NCBI RefSeq assembly: GCF_001661265.1 | Contig: NW_017567002.1 | Span: forward strand, 248,001 to 312,000 | From: Saitoella complicata NRRL Y-17804 | Taxonomy: Eukaryota; Ascomycota; Saitoellomycetes; Saitoellales; Saitoellaceae | Reading direction: 5' to 3' | Length of the DNA stretch: 64,000 nt | Shown: positions 32,948-42,673 of the stretch, one piece after another | How positions within the stretch are numbered: position 1 is the stretch's first letter | Layout of the letters: every line of letters starts with the position of its first letter | Made by a program: the position numbers and the translations under genes | Notes under the pieces: model-generated | Told to the model about the DNA's origin: nothing | Database searches by the model: none | Seen by the model: the letters and a program-made list of their open reading frames with translations, nothing else

Positions 32948-34160
32948 ATGGCCAATATCTCAACAAACAGAAACGCTTTTTTCCAGTCCGACGCATCACA
33001 AGCTTCTGCTGCTCGCCGGGCGCTGAAGGCAAAGCATTCCTCAAAACATGGCTCACCGGTTGAGTTGAAGAGCAAGATCCTTGCGCTTTGCATCGATGAA
33101 CTTGCCAGTGAGGGGCTAGAAAAGCCAATTGTGTTTACAGGAGAGAGTACTGGTGTTGCAAGGAGGATTGACTTGAATGTATGTCACTGTTCCGGGCATC
33201 GTCATAGTGTGTGTGCTCACAGTCGGATAGATAGGAAACAAGGAGTTTGTCTTTCGGGGTCATACAGGGCCTGTGGCTTCCGTCGCACTTTATACCACCT
33301 CATCGCGCCAAAGACTTCTCTTCACCGGCTCGTGGGACAAGTCAGTTCGTGTATGGGACATTGAGACCTGCAAATGCCTTTCAACTGTTTCTGCACATTC
33401 AGACTTCGTGAAGAGTTTGTTGGTGGTACCACATCTCAACTTGCTCTTCAGTGGAAGTGCCGATGCAAGTATCAGGGTATGGAAGGTTCAGGAGGATGGC
33501 AAGCTGGTGAAAGCGCATACATTGAAGGGGCACACCAGGGCTGTTGAGGATTTGACTTTTGATCCGAGTGCGGCCACGACGACTGTGAAGGGTGTTGTTG
33601 TGTACTCAGCTAGCTCTGATGCGTCAATTAGAGAATGGAGGGTCGGTCCGGAAGAGGCAGTTGAATTGCCAAATGCTATCAGCAAGGTTCATGAAACCTC
33701 CATCTACAAGCTACGCTTTGACCATGAGGGTGTGTTATGGTCAGCATCTGCGGACGGAACAGCAAGACGCACCGATCTTGCCACCAAAGTGAGCGATACT
33801 GCTTTGGAACATCCCGATTTTGTCAAAGATATCTTGGTGACGTCTAATGGAGCTTGGGCAGTAACAGGATGTCGTGATGAGGAAGTGAGGATCTTTGATA
33901 TTGGGAGTGGTGCGATAGTGAAAGTCATTGAAGGGCATTACGATGAAGTGTCGGCACTAGCAATGTGGGGTAACATACTTCTGAGTGCAAGTTTGGACGG
34001 GACTATCAGGCAGTGGTCTATGGTGGAAGCTGATGTGCGAGCAATGAAAAAGGTAGTCTGGGAAGAAGAGGAGGAGGAAGAAGTAAAACCAGCAACAGGC
34101 TTGACCGCAGAAGAGGAGGCCGAATTGGCAGATTTGATGGGCAGTGATGACGATCTTTGA
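32948..34160 (+). CDS. WD40-repeat protein with acidic C-terminus
   Basis: Exons 32948-33178 and 33231-34160, giving 386 residues. After an N-terminal charged segment (about 1-50), WD40 repeats follow with GH and WD pairs: GHTGPVASVAL to SVRVWDI, AHSDFVKSLLV to SIRVWKV, GHTRAVEDLTF to SIREWRV, VHETSIYKLRF, HPDFVKDILVT to EVRIFDI and GHYDEVSALAM to TIRQWSM. The last 40 residues are acidic (EEEEEEEVK, LADLMGSDDDL), typical of chromatin, nucleolar or ribosome-assembly partners. The repeats build a six- to seven-bladed propeller that would act as a protein scaffold. The specific complex is not recognisable. Confidence 0.85.
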
Positions 34161-34208
34161 TTAGATCCCTTGCTTAGAATTGAAACTACACCTGCGGGCT
34201 CATAAATC

Positions 34209-34853
34209 CTATTGTTCCCACGGCTTCTTCCTTGCACCCTGATTGCTTTCCGACGGCTGTTCTTCCGTAAGACGATCTGGAATCTGTTTGATGCCAGGTA
34301 TTTCCTTGCCACTTCTGATCAACTCGGCTATCTCAGCAAACTTTGACGGGTAAGGCGTAGGCTCATTTGAGTCTTGCTCGAGCTTGTCGACGCCCTGCAA
34401 CACCTCCGATGCCGGCTGCAGATCGATCGGAGCTTCTGATGGAGATGTTGCTTTTGGCTCTTGAATCTCTGGACTTGAAACTACTTGTAGCGGCGGCGAG
34501 GTCGGCACAGCTTGTGGGCTCTGTTCCTTCTTCCATAATCGATACGCCTCGATATCGATCGGAGTAAACTTCCTGCACGTCACCGGTCAGATGTGGTCGA
34601 CCTCCGAATAGATAACGGAGACAAACTTGCTAAAGAACCAAACTTTCGCCTCTTCCTCGACGGTATCCTGGTCCTCTTCCGGTACATCCTTCAACACAGC
34701 ATCGAGTCCGTATTGGAACTCGTGGTCATTGGTGAAGTCGTAGGCGCAGAAGAGGCGGAAGAGCTGGTTGTGTGCGGTGCGACTCAGATCATTGGCCACG
34801 TCAGTCTCGTAGTCGTCCAAGTCCTCTGTGTCGATGTTTGCTACTTTGTCCAT
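34209..34853 (-). CDS. PEX39: PEX39-like peroxin with C-terminal KPWE motif
   Basis: Exons 34853-34627 and 34572-34209, giving 196 residues; an in-frame ATG at 34913 adds 20 residues. The splice (GTTTGT donor, GTGCAG acceptor, 54 bp) removes an in-frame stop and joins WFFSK to KFTPIDIEAYRLWKKEQ. The N-terminal half has FQYGLDAVL and an acidic helix; the C-terminal half has YPSKFAEIAELIRSGKEIPGIKQIPD followed by ARKKPWEQ (in part). The Y-P-x-x-F...I-x-x-L-I-x-x-G-x-x-I-P-G-I...K-P-W-E pattern marks the family containing yeast Yjr012c and human C6orf226, recently described as PEX39, a helper of PTS2-type peroxisomal import that binds PEX7. It diverges from a peroxisomal carrier gene only 140 bp away, which supports a peroxisomal role. 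Confidence 0.75.
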
Positions 34854-34993
34854 GGCGTAGTGGTCTGGGTGGTTACTGCGCGTGAAAGCTTGTCGGCCGG
34901 CTGTGGGGTGCATCGGGGCGGGGAACCAGAGCGAACTCCGACGTTGACCGGCTCATGTAATTGTCCATTGTCCAACCATCCTGCTCATTTACA

Positions 34994-36183
34994 ATGTCTG
35001 ATAATGTCGTTCACGCTGTTGCTGGTGCGTTACTTCTCCTCTTGCATTGACCTATGTTAACCAGCCCACAGGTGCCGGAGGAGGTATCCTCTCCATGGTT
35101 CGCTCGGTCTCTTCCAGTTGCGTCAGAACTCATTCCTAACCTCGTCTATGCATAGGGCCTCACCTACCCTCTCGTGACCATCTCTACTCGTGCCCAGGTT
35201 GAGTCGCGTCGCGAACACACCACCACCACCGAAGCCGTGAAGGCCATCCTCGCGCGTGAAGGCGTATCCGGTCTTTACACCGGTCTTGACAGCGCCCTTT
35301 TCGGAATTGCTGTCACCAATGGAGTCTACTACTTCTTCTACGAAGGTGCCAAGGGGTGGTTGGAGGGTCGCAAAGGACGCTTGTCCACCTTGGAGAGCAT
35401 GTTAGCCGGGGCAATTGCCGGAAGCTTCACTGTTTTGGCTACAAACCCAATTTGGGTGCGCATTCATTCCGTACATTGATTGAACAGGATCGCTAATCGT
35501 GTTATAGGTGGTTAACACGCGTGCTACTGCCAACAAACGTACCGTTGACGAGGCCGGTGATGAGAAGACTCCCGCACCTCGGAAGCCCATGACAATCATC
35601 GGTTCGCTCAAGGAAATCATCAAAGACGAGGGAGTTGCTTCTCTTTGGAGTGGAGTTGGACCTGCTCTTGCATTGGGTATGACCAAACCGTGAGAACTTG
35701 TAATATCATGTGAGCTGACCGAATTTCATAGTCATCAACCCCGTCATTCAGTACACCGTTTTCGAACAACTCAAGAATACCGTCGCAAAGAAGCGTGCGC
35801 TTGGCCAATGGGACTTTTTCTGGCTTGGTGCTCTCTCTAAGCTTATTGCGACCGGAACCACTTACCCCTACTGTAGGTCATTCAAGGGTCGCCGCCATGC
35901 AGAACAGACTAACATTGTCATAGTGACCATCAAATCCCGCATGCAATTGCGTCAGTCGAAAGATGCCGCTCAGCGTTATACCCTCGTCGGCGGTCTTCAG
36001 AAGATCATCCGCGAAGAGGGCATCGCCGGGCTCTACAGGGGTATTGGCGCCAAGTTGTTACAGAGTGTCCTCACTGCTGGGTTCTTGTTCATGTTCAAGG
36101 AGCAGTTGTACGTCGGAGCTTTGAAGTTGTTCATGCTTTTGAGCGCGAGGAGAGCCGCCCTTAGGGCCGGTGCTGCCAAGTGA
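34994..36183 (+). CDS. Peroxisomal adenine-nucleotide carrier, PMP47/ANT1 type
   Basis: Six exons: 34994-35024, 35072-35097, 35156-35455, 35508-35676, 35732-35872 and 35924-36183, giving 308 residues. Three mitochondrial-carrier repeats are visible with P-x-[DE]-like motifs modified as in PMP47: LTYPLVTISTRAQ, ATNPIWVVNTRA and TTYPYLTIKSRMQ. Between them are GVSGLYTGLDSALFG, GVASLWSGVGPALAL and GIAGLYRGIGAKLLQS. The T-Y-P-x-x-T-I pattern and lack of a presequence place it with the peroxisomal ATP/AMP exchangers (yeast Ant1, Candida PMP47), which supply ATP for fatty-acid activation in peroxisomes. It is divergent from the PEX39-like gene. Confidence 0.9.
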
Positions 36184-36442
36184 GCGAGCGGTTTGGGGAG
36201 ACGATAATGCCAGAAGATGAGATTGTAAGATGTCGCTCGCCTTTTTTCTACCTTCAAATATAAGATCTCAGCGATTCCCTGGTTAAGCTCCCAGCACTGA
36301 CATGTTGCCCCTGGTGGTGCACCGGTGACCTGCATGTGAAACTCGAATTTGGACGTACGGCCATTGAAAACACAACCATCAATGTCGGTATAGTTGATCG
36401 CTTGATTTCCCAAGGTGTTGAGAGAATCGGTCGTCTATCGCC

Positions 36443-38324
36443 ATGTCATCTCAATACTCCACTGAGCTCTGCAAAGTCTTCGTGGAGGAGTACTTTGGAT
36501 CCGTCGCATCGGTAAGTACTGGTGCGCTCAAGGGACAAAATGTCGCTAATTGGCCTTGGATCCTCAGAAAGTCATCACTGTTCTTCTTGACTACGGCCGA
36601 CTCAACTTGCAGCAGATTGCGCAGCACACAAAGTACACGCCCAAGCAAGTCTCGCAATGTCTTGTCGCACTCATTCAGCACCACCTCGTTTTGCACGCGA
36701 CAGAATCATTGGGTACCCGGGATACAACATGGTATGAGCCTGTATGGGAGGAGGCATATAGATTGGCGCGTTGGGGAACCGAGCTTTTTATTGCGAAGGA
36801 AGTTCTGAGCAATGAAAGTGCGACAATCATGAAGTTCATTTTGATGAACGGGCGTATCAAGGGACAGTACATCTATGATACATTCGCGGGAGAGGACAAG
36901 AAGAAGCTACAGACATTACAGGCGTCATTGACGATGTTGGTGCGACAGAAGTTCTTGATGAAAGTACGCGACGTTCACATGACCCCGCTTGCGGATCGGA
37001 GGAACAAGATGTACGCGGCCAAAATCAAAGGGAGGTCGGAAGCGGATCCGAAGGATGTCAAACAATGGAACGTTGAGGTGGATAGACAGCTGAAGGACTC
37101 GGAAGAGATGGATAACTCACCAACTGCTGGGTTGGTGCAAGCAGCAAAAGGGCCAAGCAGTTTGCTGAAGCGTGCAAAGTCTGCTGGTGATAATCTCACC
37201 GCCGATCCTCAGGCTTTCTTCAAGGTTAACCATGATAAATTCGTCATCATCATGCGCAGTCAGGCAATATGTAACTTAGCCAAACGACGCACGGGTGAGA
37301 TCACTGGCAAGGTCTACGAATACTTCCTGAAACAACTGGAGCCTGAGATGCTAAGTGTCAAACAAGATATGTCTGCAAAAACGATTACCGCTGCCACGTT
37401 GGCACGTTCTGTGCCGAAAGATATGGACCTGATGTCCGTGCTAGCAAAACCACAACAAGAAGGGCCTAGAGGGAAGAAACGTCGACTGCGGGATGACGAC
37501 GACGATGAAGATGGTTCACCGGGTCCTAAGAAGGAAGAGGACGAAGATGAAGATGAAGACATGGACGATGAAGATGAGGATGAAGATGAAGACGAAGATG
37601 AAGATGAAGAAATGGGTGAAGGTGGTGTGTCTTCCGCACAGCGTGCTAGTCAAGTTGCCATGCATCTTGAGATCCTTTGTCAGGATTCTATGAGCTTCTT
37701 GAAAAGGGTCTCGAACAAAAATCAGGGAGAATACGCGGTCGACTTTGCTGTTGTCACTGAGAGACTAAAGCAGTTCGAGTTTGAGCAAATTGTCAGCGAC
37801 AAATATAGTGAGCATGCAGTCCGGATAGTGAGGATCCTGAAGGACAAGGGTAAGGTTGATGAGAAGCAGGTATGTTCTTGTGTAATGGTGAGAAAATTCT
37901 CTCGCTAACATCGGATTTACAGATGAGTGCACTCTCGCTGAGAAAATCCGCGCAAGTACGCGATCTGTCAGCGGAACTGCATCGTGCTGGTATTATTGAT
38001 CTGCAAGAAATTCCCAAGACCGCAGATCGAGCACCCAGGGCGACCATCTTTCTGTGGTTCTTCCGCCCTGATCGCGCTCGATCGCTGGTGCTTGATGATA
38101 TTTACAAGGCTATCACACGTGCGCAACAACGCATAGGTCATGAGAAGAAGCGCAGAGCAAGGCTGATTACGAAGGCCGAAATCCAAAGACAGGGCGGTGC
38201 AGCTCTGACTGACAGGGAAAACAAGGAGATCCAGAGGATGAATGCTATTCAGGAGAAGTTAGCAGTGCAGATCATGAGGATGGACAGATTGGCGATGATC
38301 TTTCAGCTTCCGGCCACGCATTAA
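36443..38324 (+). CDS. RPC82: RNA polymerase III subunit RPC82 (C82)
   Basis: Exons 36443-36511, 36568-37869 and 37923-38324, giving 590 residues. Winged-helix segments at both ends match the RPC82/RPC62 family: CKVFVEEYFGSVASKVITVLL at the start (in part), GRLNLQQIAQHTKYTPKQVS, ARWGTELFIAKEV, GRIKGQYIYD, and at the end [30 protein letters not shown] and QRIGHEKKRRARL. C82 forms the C82-C34-C31 module needed for Pol III promoter opening. Between about 345 and 412 lies a long Asp/Glu insertion encoded by GAT/GAA repeats, absent from the conserved core. The second exon ends CAG and the third begins ATG, so an unspliced call would falsely start the C-terminus there. Confidence 0.94.
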
Positions 38325-38334
38325 AGAATATATG

Positions 38335-39997
38335 CTATCCTGATCTATCAAGCCTGCGATGTAAAATGTTCTCCCTCATGTATGCCGCTGATAAGAGCCC
38401 CAAAAGTGCTAAACCGCTGCACACAACGAAACATACGCGCAACGCATCAAGGTAGGAAGTTATTACAACATCCCTGAATTCGATTGGGATGGTGCGAATA
38501 GCTCCTACCGACTCCCGTACGGCTTGGATGATGTTACCGTGCGATCCGTCGATCCTCGCCTCCAGGAATTTTCGCAGCAACTGGTTGAAGATACTGGACG
38601 TTGCGGCCACACCAATGGTTGATCCAGTTGCGCGGAAGGCGTATGATATTCCAGTAGTAGTAGCCTGCCATTCGTGGCCCACGCTCGAGATTAGAGCGAG
38701 CAGGGTCGTGGTGAGCACGATTCCATACCCGAAACCAGGAAAGGCAGTGAAGAGAATATGTTCCCACAGCGGTGTGATGCGGTCAAACGTGGAGATACCC
38801 GCAGCTCCTAAGACCATGCTGAGGAAGCCAATGACACAAGGCCACCAGTACTTTCCGGTTTTCTTCATGTATATCCCACAACCCAGCGATCCAACAGAAA
38901 GCATGATAGACTGAGGAATTAGGCGAAGGCCAGCCTGAGTTGCGGTGTACCCTTTGACTGCAATGAAGTATAGTGGCACTTGGTACATCAGGCTGAAGAT
39001 GGACATGCAGGCAAACCAGTTAGCCAAAGAACCCGCAAGGATGGTGCGCTGTTTGAGCAAGTTCATCGGGATAACAGGTTCCATGGCCCACTTGGCCTCA
39101 ATGACACCAAAGAGTATCATCAAGAGCCCACTCAGAGGCAGGATGGTCAACAGGATGGGGTCGGTCCATTCCAGCTGATTACCACCAGTGTTAAGACCAA
39201 ACAGCAGCAGACACAGACTTGTTACCATGGTGACTGCGCCCATAAAGTCAATCCTTTTCAGAGCGGAATGCTCGTGCTCCTTCTTCGGGATTCCTTTCAC
39301 GTTGAAGAAGACGATTATAGCACCAATAACAGTTAGTGGTACCTGTATTAAGAAACTCCATCTCCAGTTCATCCTATCAGCAAGAAAGCCTCCCAAAGGT
39401 GCCCCGCTGGCAGCTCCGACGCCGAAAACGATGTTCGCAATGCCTTGCCACATGCCTCGGTCCCGGGCAGGGATCAGGTCACTCGAGATAATTGTGCTCA
39501 AAGCCGTGAGCCAACCACCGCCAACACCGGCGATCGCGCGTGCGGCAACCAACTCTCCCACATTACGGGAGAGACCGCATCCCAGACAGCCTATCCCGAA
39601 CACTACTTCAGCGAATACGAGACATTCGCGCCTTCCAAAGATGTCGCTTAACTTTCCACACAGAGGCTGAAAAGCAGCTGTGCTTACGAGGTATGCGGTC
39701 GCGACAAAACTAATGATGTTAAAGGACTGAAATTCAGAACCGATCTTTGGGAGAATCGCGGCGATAATTGTACCATCAAGCGAAGCAAGGAAGGTGCCTA
39801 GCATCAAGGGTCAGTACAAAAAAGTAGATAGTAGTATATTTCAAACCGATGTACAGGGCTGGCATGATCAATGCCAGATCTTTCTTCGTGGGCTCCCTTA
39901 CAGTGGCTGATCCATGATCCGTCTCTGCCTCGGAGGGAGATACGGTCTGTCGCAGCAAAGGCGACCTCTCTGCTGCTTCATCGGCGTTTCGTTGCAT
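38335..39997 (-). CDS. MFS drug/H+ antiporter, 14-span DHA2-type
   Basis: Exons 39997-39847 and 39797-38335, giving 537 residues. The N-terminal tail has a dileucine-like SPLLRQ motif sometimes used for vacuolar sorting. The first span reads LYIGTFLASLDGTIIAAILP, the LD-x-T-I motif of DHA2 exporters, followed by GKLSDIFGRRECLVFAEVVF and WLTALSTIISSDLIPARDRG. The protein ends with a hydrophilic RRLDRSG. About 14 hydrophobic spans are visible. Family members export drugs or move basic amino acids into the vacuole (VBA group); the substrate is not decidable here. Its stop codon lies only 10 bp from the RPC82 stop, so the two genes converge with overlapping 3' UTRs. Confidence 0.92.
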
Positions 39998-40233
39998 CCT
40001 CTACAGCTACTGATCACTTGCGATTGAGATTCTTCGAACCCGTGCCGTCGTCGTTTGCTCACGCCGGAGCAGATCTGGATTCTGCAGTAGTCCGCATGAG
40101 CACCAAACCTTAAAGTCGAGGTGGTCGATAATTCAAATTACATGAAAGGTTTGCTTATATATTGCTAATGGTATGTTGATCAAGTCCAGCTATAATCGTA
40201 CATATGTCACCACACACTGCGCTTATCGTACAT

Positions 40234-42673
40234 TCACTCCAACACTAAACGCAAACGTCGCCCGATCTCGCTTCGTCTTCTGGCCCTCGTGGCTGCCTTT
40301 TTGTCTGTGAGCTCGTCTTCTGGGTCAGCTCGAGACGTTTGTAGTGTTTCCAATGACCCCATGTCAAAGAACCCATAACCACCAAGGAACCCATTCTCAT
40401 CTGCCGTCTCTTCTTCCTCTTCGCGAATTGCACTCTCAATCATCGGTACAATCTTGCCCGAGCGGAAACCGGAGCGGGAGCGACGGACGGAAGGCCGTAC
40501 TGCAACTGGCGTCTCCGGTAGTTGGCTGCCTGGAACGACAAGATAGGGCGCAGGCGTCGCGATACCCTTCATGTGGCGGAGCATACCGCGTACTTCCAAA
40601 AGATAGCTCTGCAAAGTGTCCAAGAAACGACTAGTCTGGCGATGCTTTGAACTGGCACAGATGGAAATGGAGTTGTCCTTGATGATGTAGCCGATACCGA
40701 AACCCTCGGCACTGACGGGACCGAAGCCGAATAATCTCAAACTTGGGTTTCCGCAGTTCGAACTTGAGATGATAGTAGTGTTGAGTTTGTCCCAAGCAAC
40801 ATCGTTGAAGATGGCAGGAATCGCGTCGCTATTACCAGAGCCACCAGTCCCACTGCTTTCACTCTTGATGTCGTCATCGGGAGACGTCGGACGGTTTTCG
40901 TTGTTTGCCTTCTCACCGTTTGCCGTCGGATCCGAATCCCCGCCGTTACCCATCAACCTTCTCCTCCAGATGCAGAAGAGCGCATAGAGGTGACGATCCT
41001 GTCCGAGACCAGCCGAGCATGTCCTTGTGAGTTTGACATGGTTTTCACAAGCCTTGCGAAGTGCGTTGACCTTCTCTTCCGCTGGGTAATCCTCGCAGAA
41101 TTTGCGGGTAAACTCAACTGATTGGTCGGTAACAGAGCGAATCGCCTCAGTACGACCGTGCAAGAAAGCCTTGGTCATGGCAGGTTCGTACGTGCATGCA
41201 GTGGACCCGTAAAGCCCGTAGTACGCTGCCTGGAAGGCCATCTGAACAAAGGCATCCGGACTGAATCCCATGCGCTTGATGAAGTTGCTTCCGTATCTCG
41301 TGAATTCCAGAGTCTGGACCTCATTTTGCTGAATCAAGTCACTGAGGCGTGTCTCGGCAAACCGAAGGGCTGTTCTGAGTTCACCTGTCAAAGTCCATTC
41401 GAGCTTCCTTGGGGTAATGTCAATGTCTCCGTCACCATCCTCTCCGTTGAAGAAAGATTGCTTCTTGGAGATATCAGGGCTGTTGGTTGGCCACAAGGTA
41501 GGTGCGCTAGGATTGATAGACTTGGCGTATCTCATGATGGTATCCGTGTAAATGTCGCTCACAAAGCGAAGAACCGTGTGCCCATCAACTCCAGTATGCT
41601 CAAAATTCACACCCGCAGTCCCGTTCTCCGTAACGATGATCTGCAACTTATCGTACCACCTGTTGGTGCAAGTACCCACCTGTACGCCATCTCGGATCTC
41701 ACTTGTCCCGCACAAGAAGTTACTGGATATCTCCGATGCGGTATGCGGCGCGATATCGTCCAAACAGACGACGAAAAGAGACGAGTCCAGGATCTTCAGA
41801 CACTCCTTGTTCGACGGTTCGTCAGGGTTGATTTGAATGTCTTCGGTGAAAGTGTTGCGGAGCCTCGCCCATACCCGGCGATTCTCCGTACTCAGTACAC
41901 CGACTGCTGCTTTTGCAGCGTCAGATTGAGGTGTGGCATGTGCATCCGCCTTGATGGCCTCAAAATTTGAAGCCAATTGGCTCTCAGAGATAATAACGTC
42001 GTGATTCTCGTCGAGAACATCAAACCAATAGAACTGAGATCGACACATTACTACGATGTGCGAACTGGTGTTGTCACTTTGCATGATGCAACCCTGCTCG
42101 GTGGGGATACGACTGGTTCCGAAAAGGCGAGTGTACTGGTACATGTCGAGAGGCTGTCCGCGGACTTGATCGGGCGGAAGCTCCTCTCTCCGCAGAGCCC
42201 GCACGAAGCACAGTGCGCTGGATACCAGAGAGGCTGCACGGGGTACTTGGTGATTTCTGCTCGGCGTAGGATCATCTTCAAGAACGAAGAAGGGATTGAG
42301 GTTGAGAACTACGGGATTGTCGTAGTTGAGGTATGAATCGTACCCTGATGGCTTTGTTAATTAGGGACAAACAGTAGCATCGAGACTACTTACAGAATTG
42401 TTCGATATAGCTTGACTTCTGAGAAGCGTACTCGTGCAATGCCTCTTGCAATTCCGGCCCTTCGTTGTGCAGAAACTCGTTTACCGCGCCTTCCGTGTCG
42501 GCGAACTGACGGGCTGTGAGAAGTGGCTTGACGGCTGACAGATATCTCTGACAGGTCTCTTCGAGCGGTGGGATCGGGAGCTTCTCCAGCTTCTCTTGGT
42601 ACGCGAAGGTTACCTTCGAGTCCTTCTCGAAGGCATCATGGGAAGTGTCGTTCTGTACTGCGGGGTTGGGCAT
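40234..42673 (-). CDS. Carnitine acetyltransferase, YAT2-like (cytosolic type)
   Basis: Exons 42673-42394 and 42344-40234 with a 49 bp intron, giving 796 residues. The opening KLEKLPIPPLEETCQRYLSA and WYDSYLNYDNPVVLNLNPFF are choline/carnitine acyltransferase signatures. The catalytic motif NFEHTGVDG places the general base His near 343. SGLGQDRHLYAL-like text occurs as SAGLGQDRHLYALF, and a later FGFGPVSAEGFGIGYIIKDN closes the core near 650. About 120 further residues, Ser/Arg-rich, follow. There is no mitochondrial presequence and no PTS1 at the C-terminus (LRLVLE), which fits the cytosolic/YAT2 group rather than CAT2. It transfers acetyl groups between CoA and carnitine for transport into mitochondria. 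An Asn/Ser/Gly-rich insert lies near 555-605. Confidence 0.92.

Noticed and set aside
38335-42673. Secondary-metabolite cluster around the MFS exporter
   Set aside because: No synthase, P450, methyltransferase or cluster regulator lies nearby; neighbours are RPC82 and carnitine acetyltransferase.
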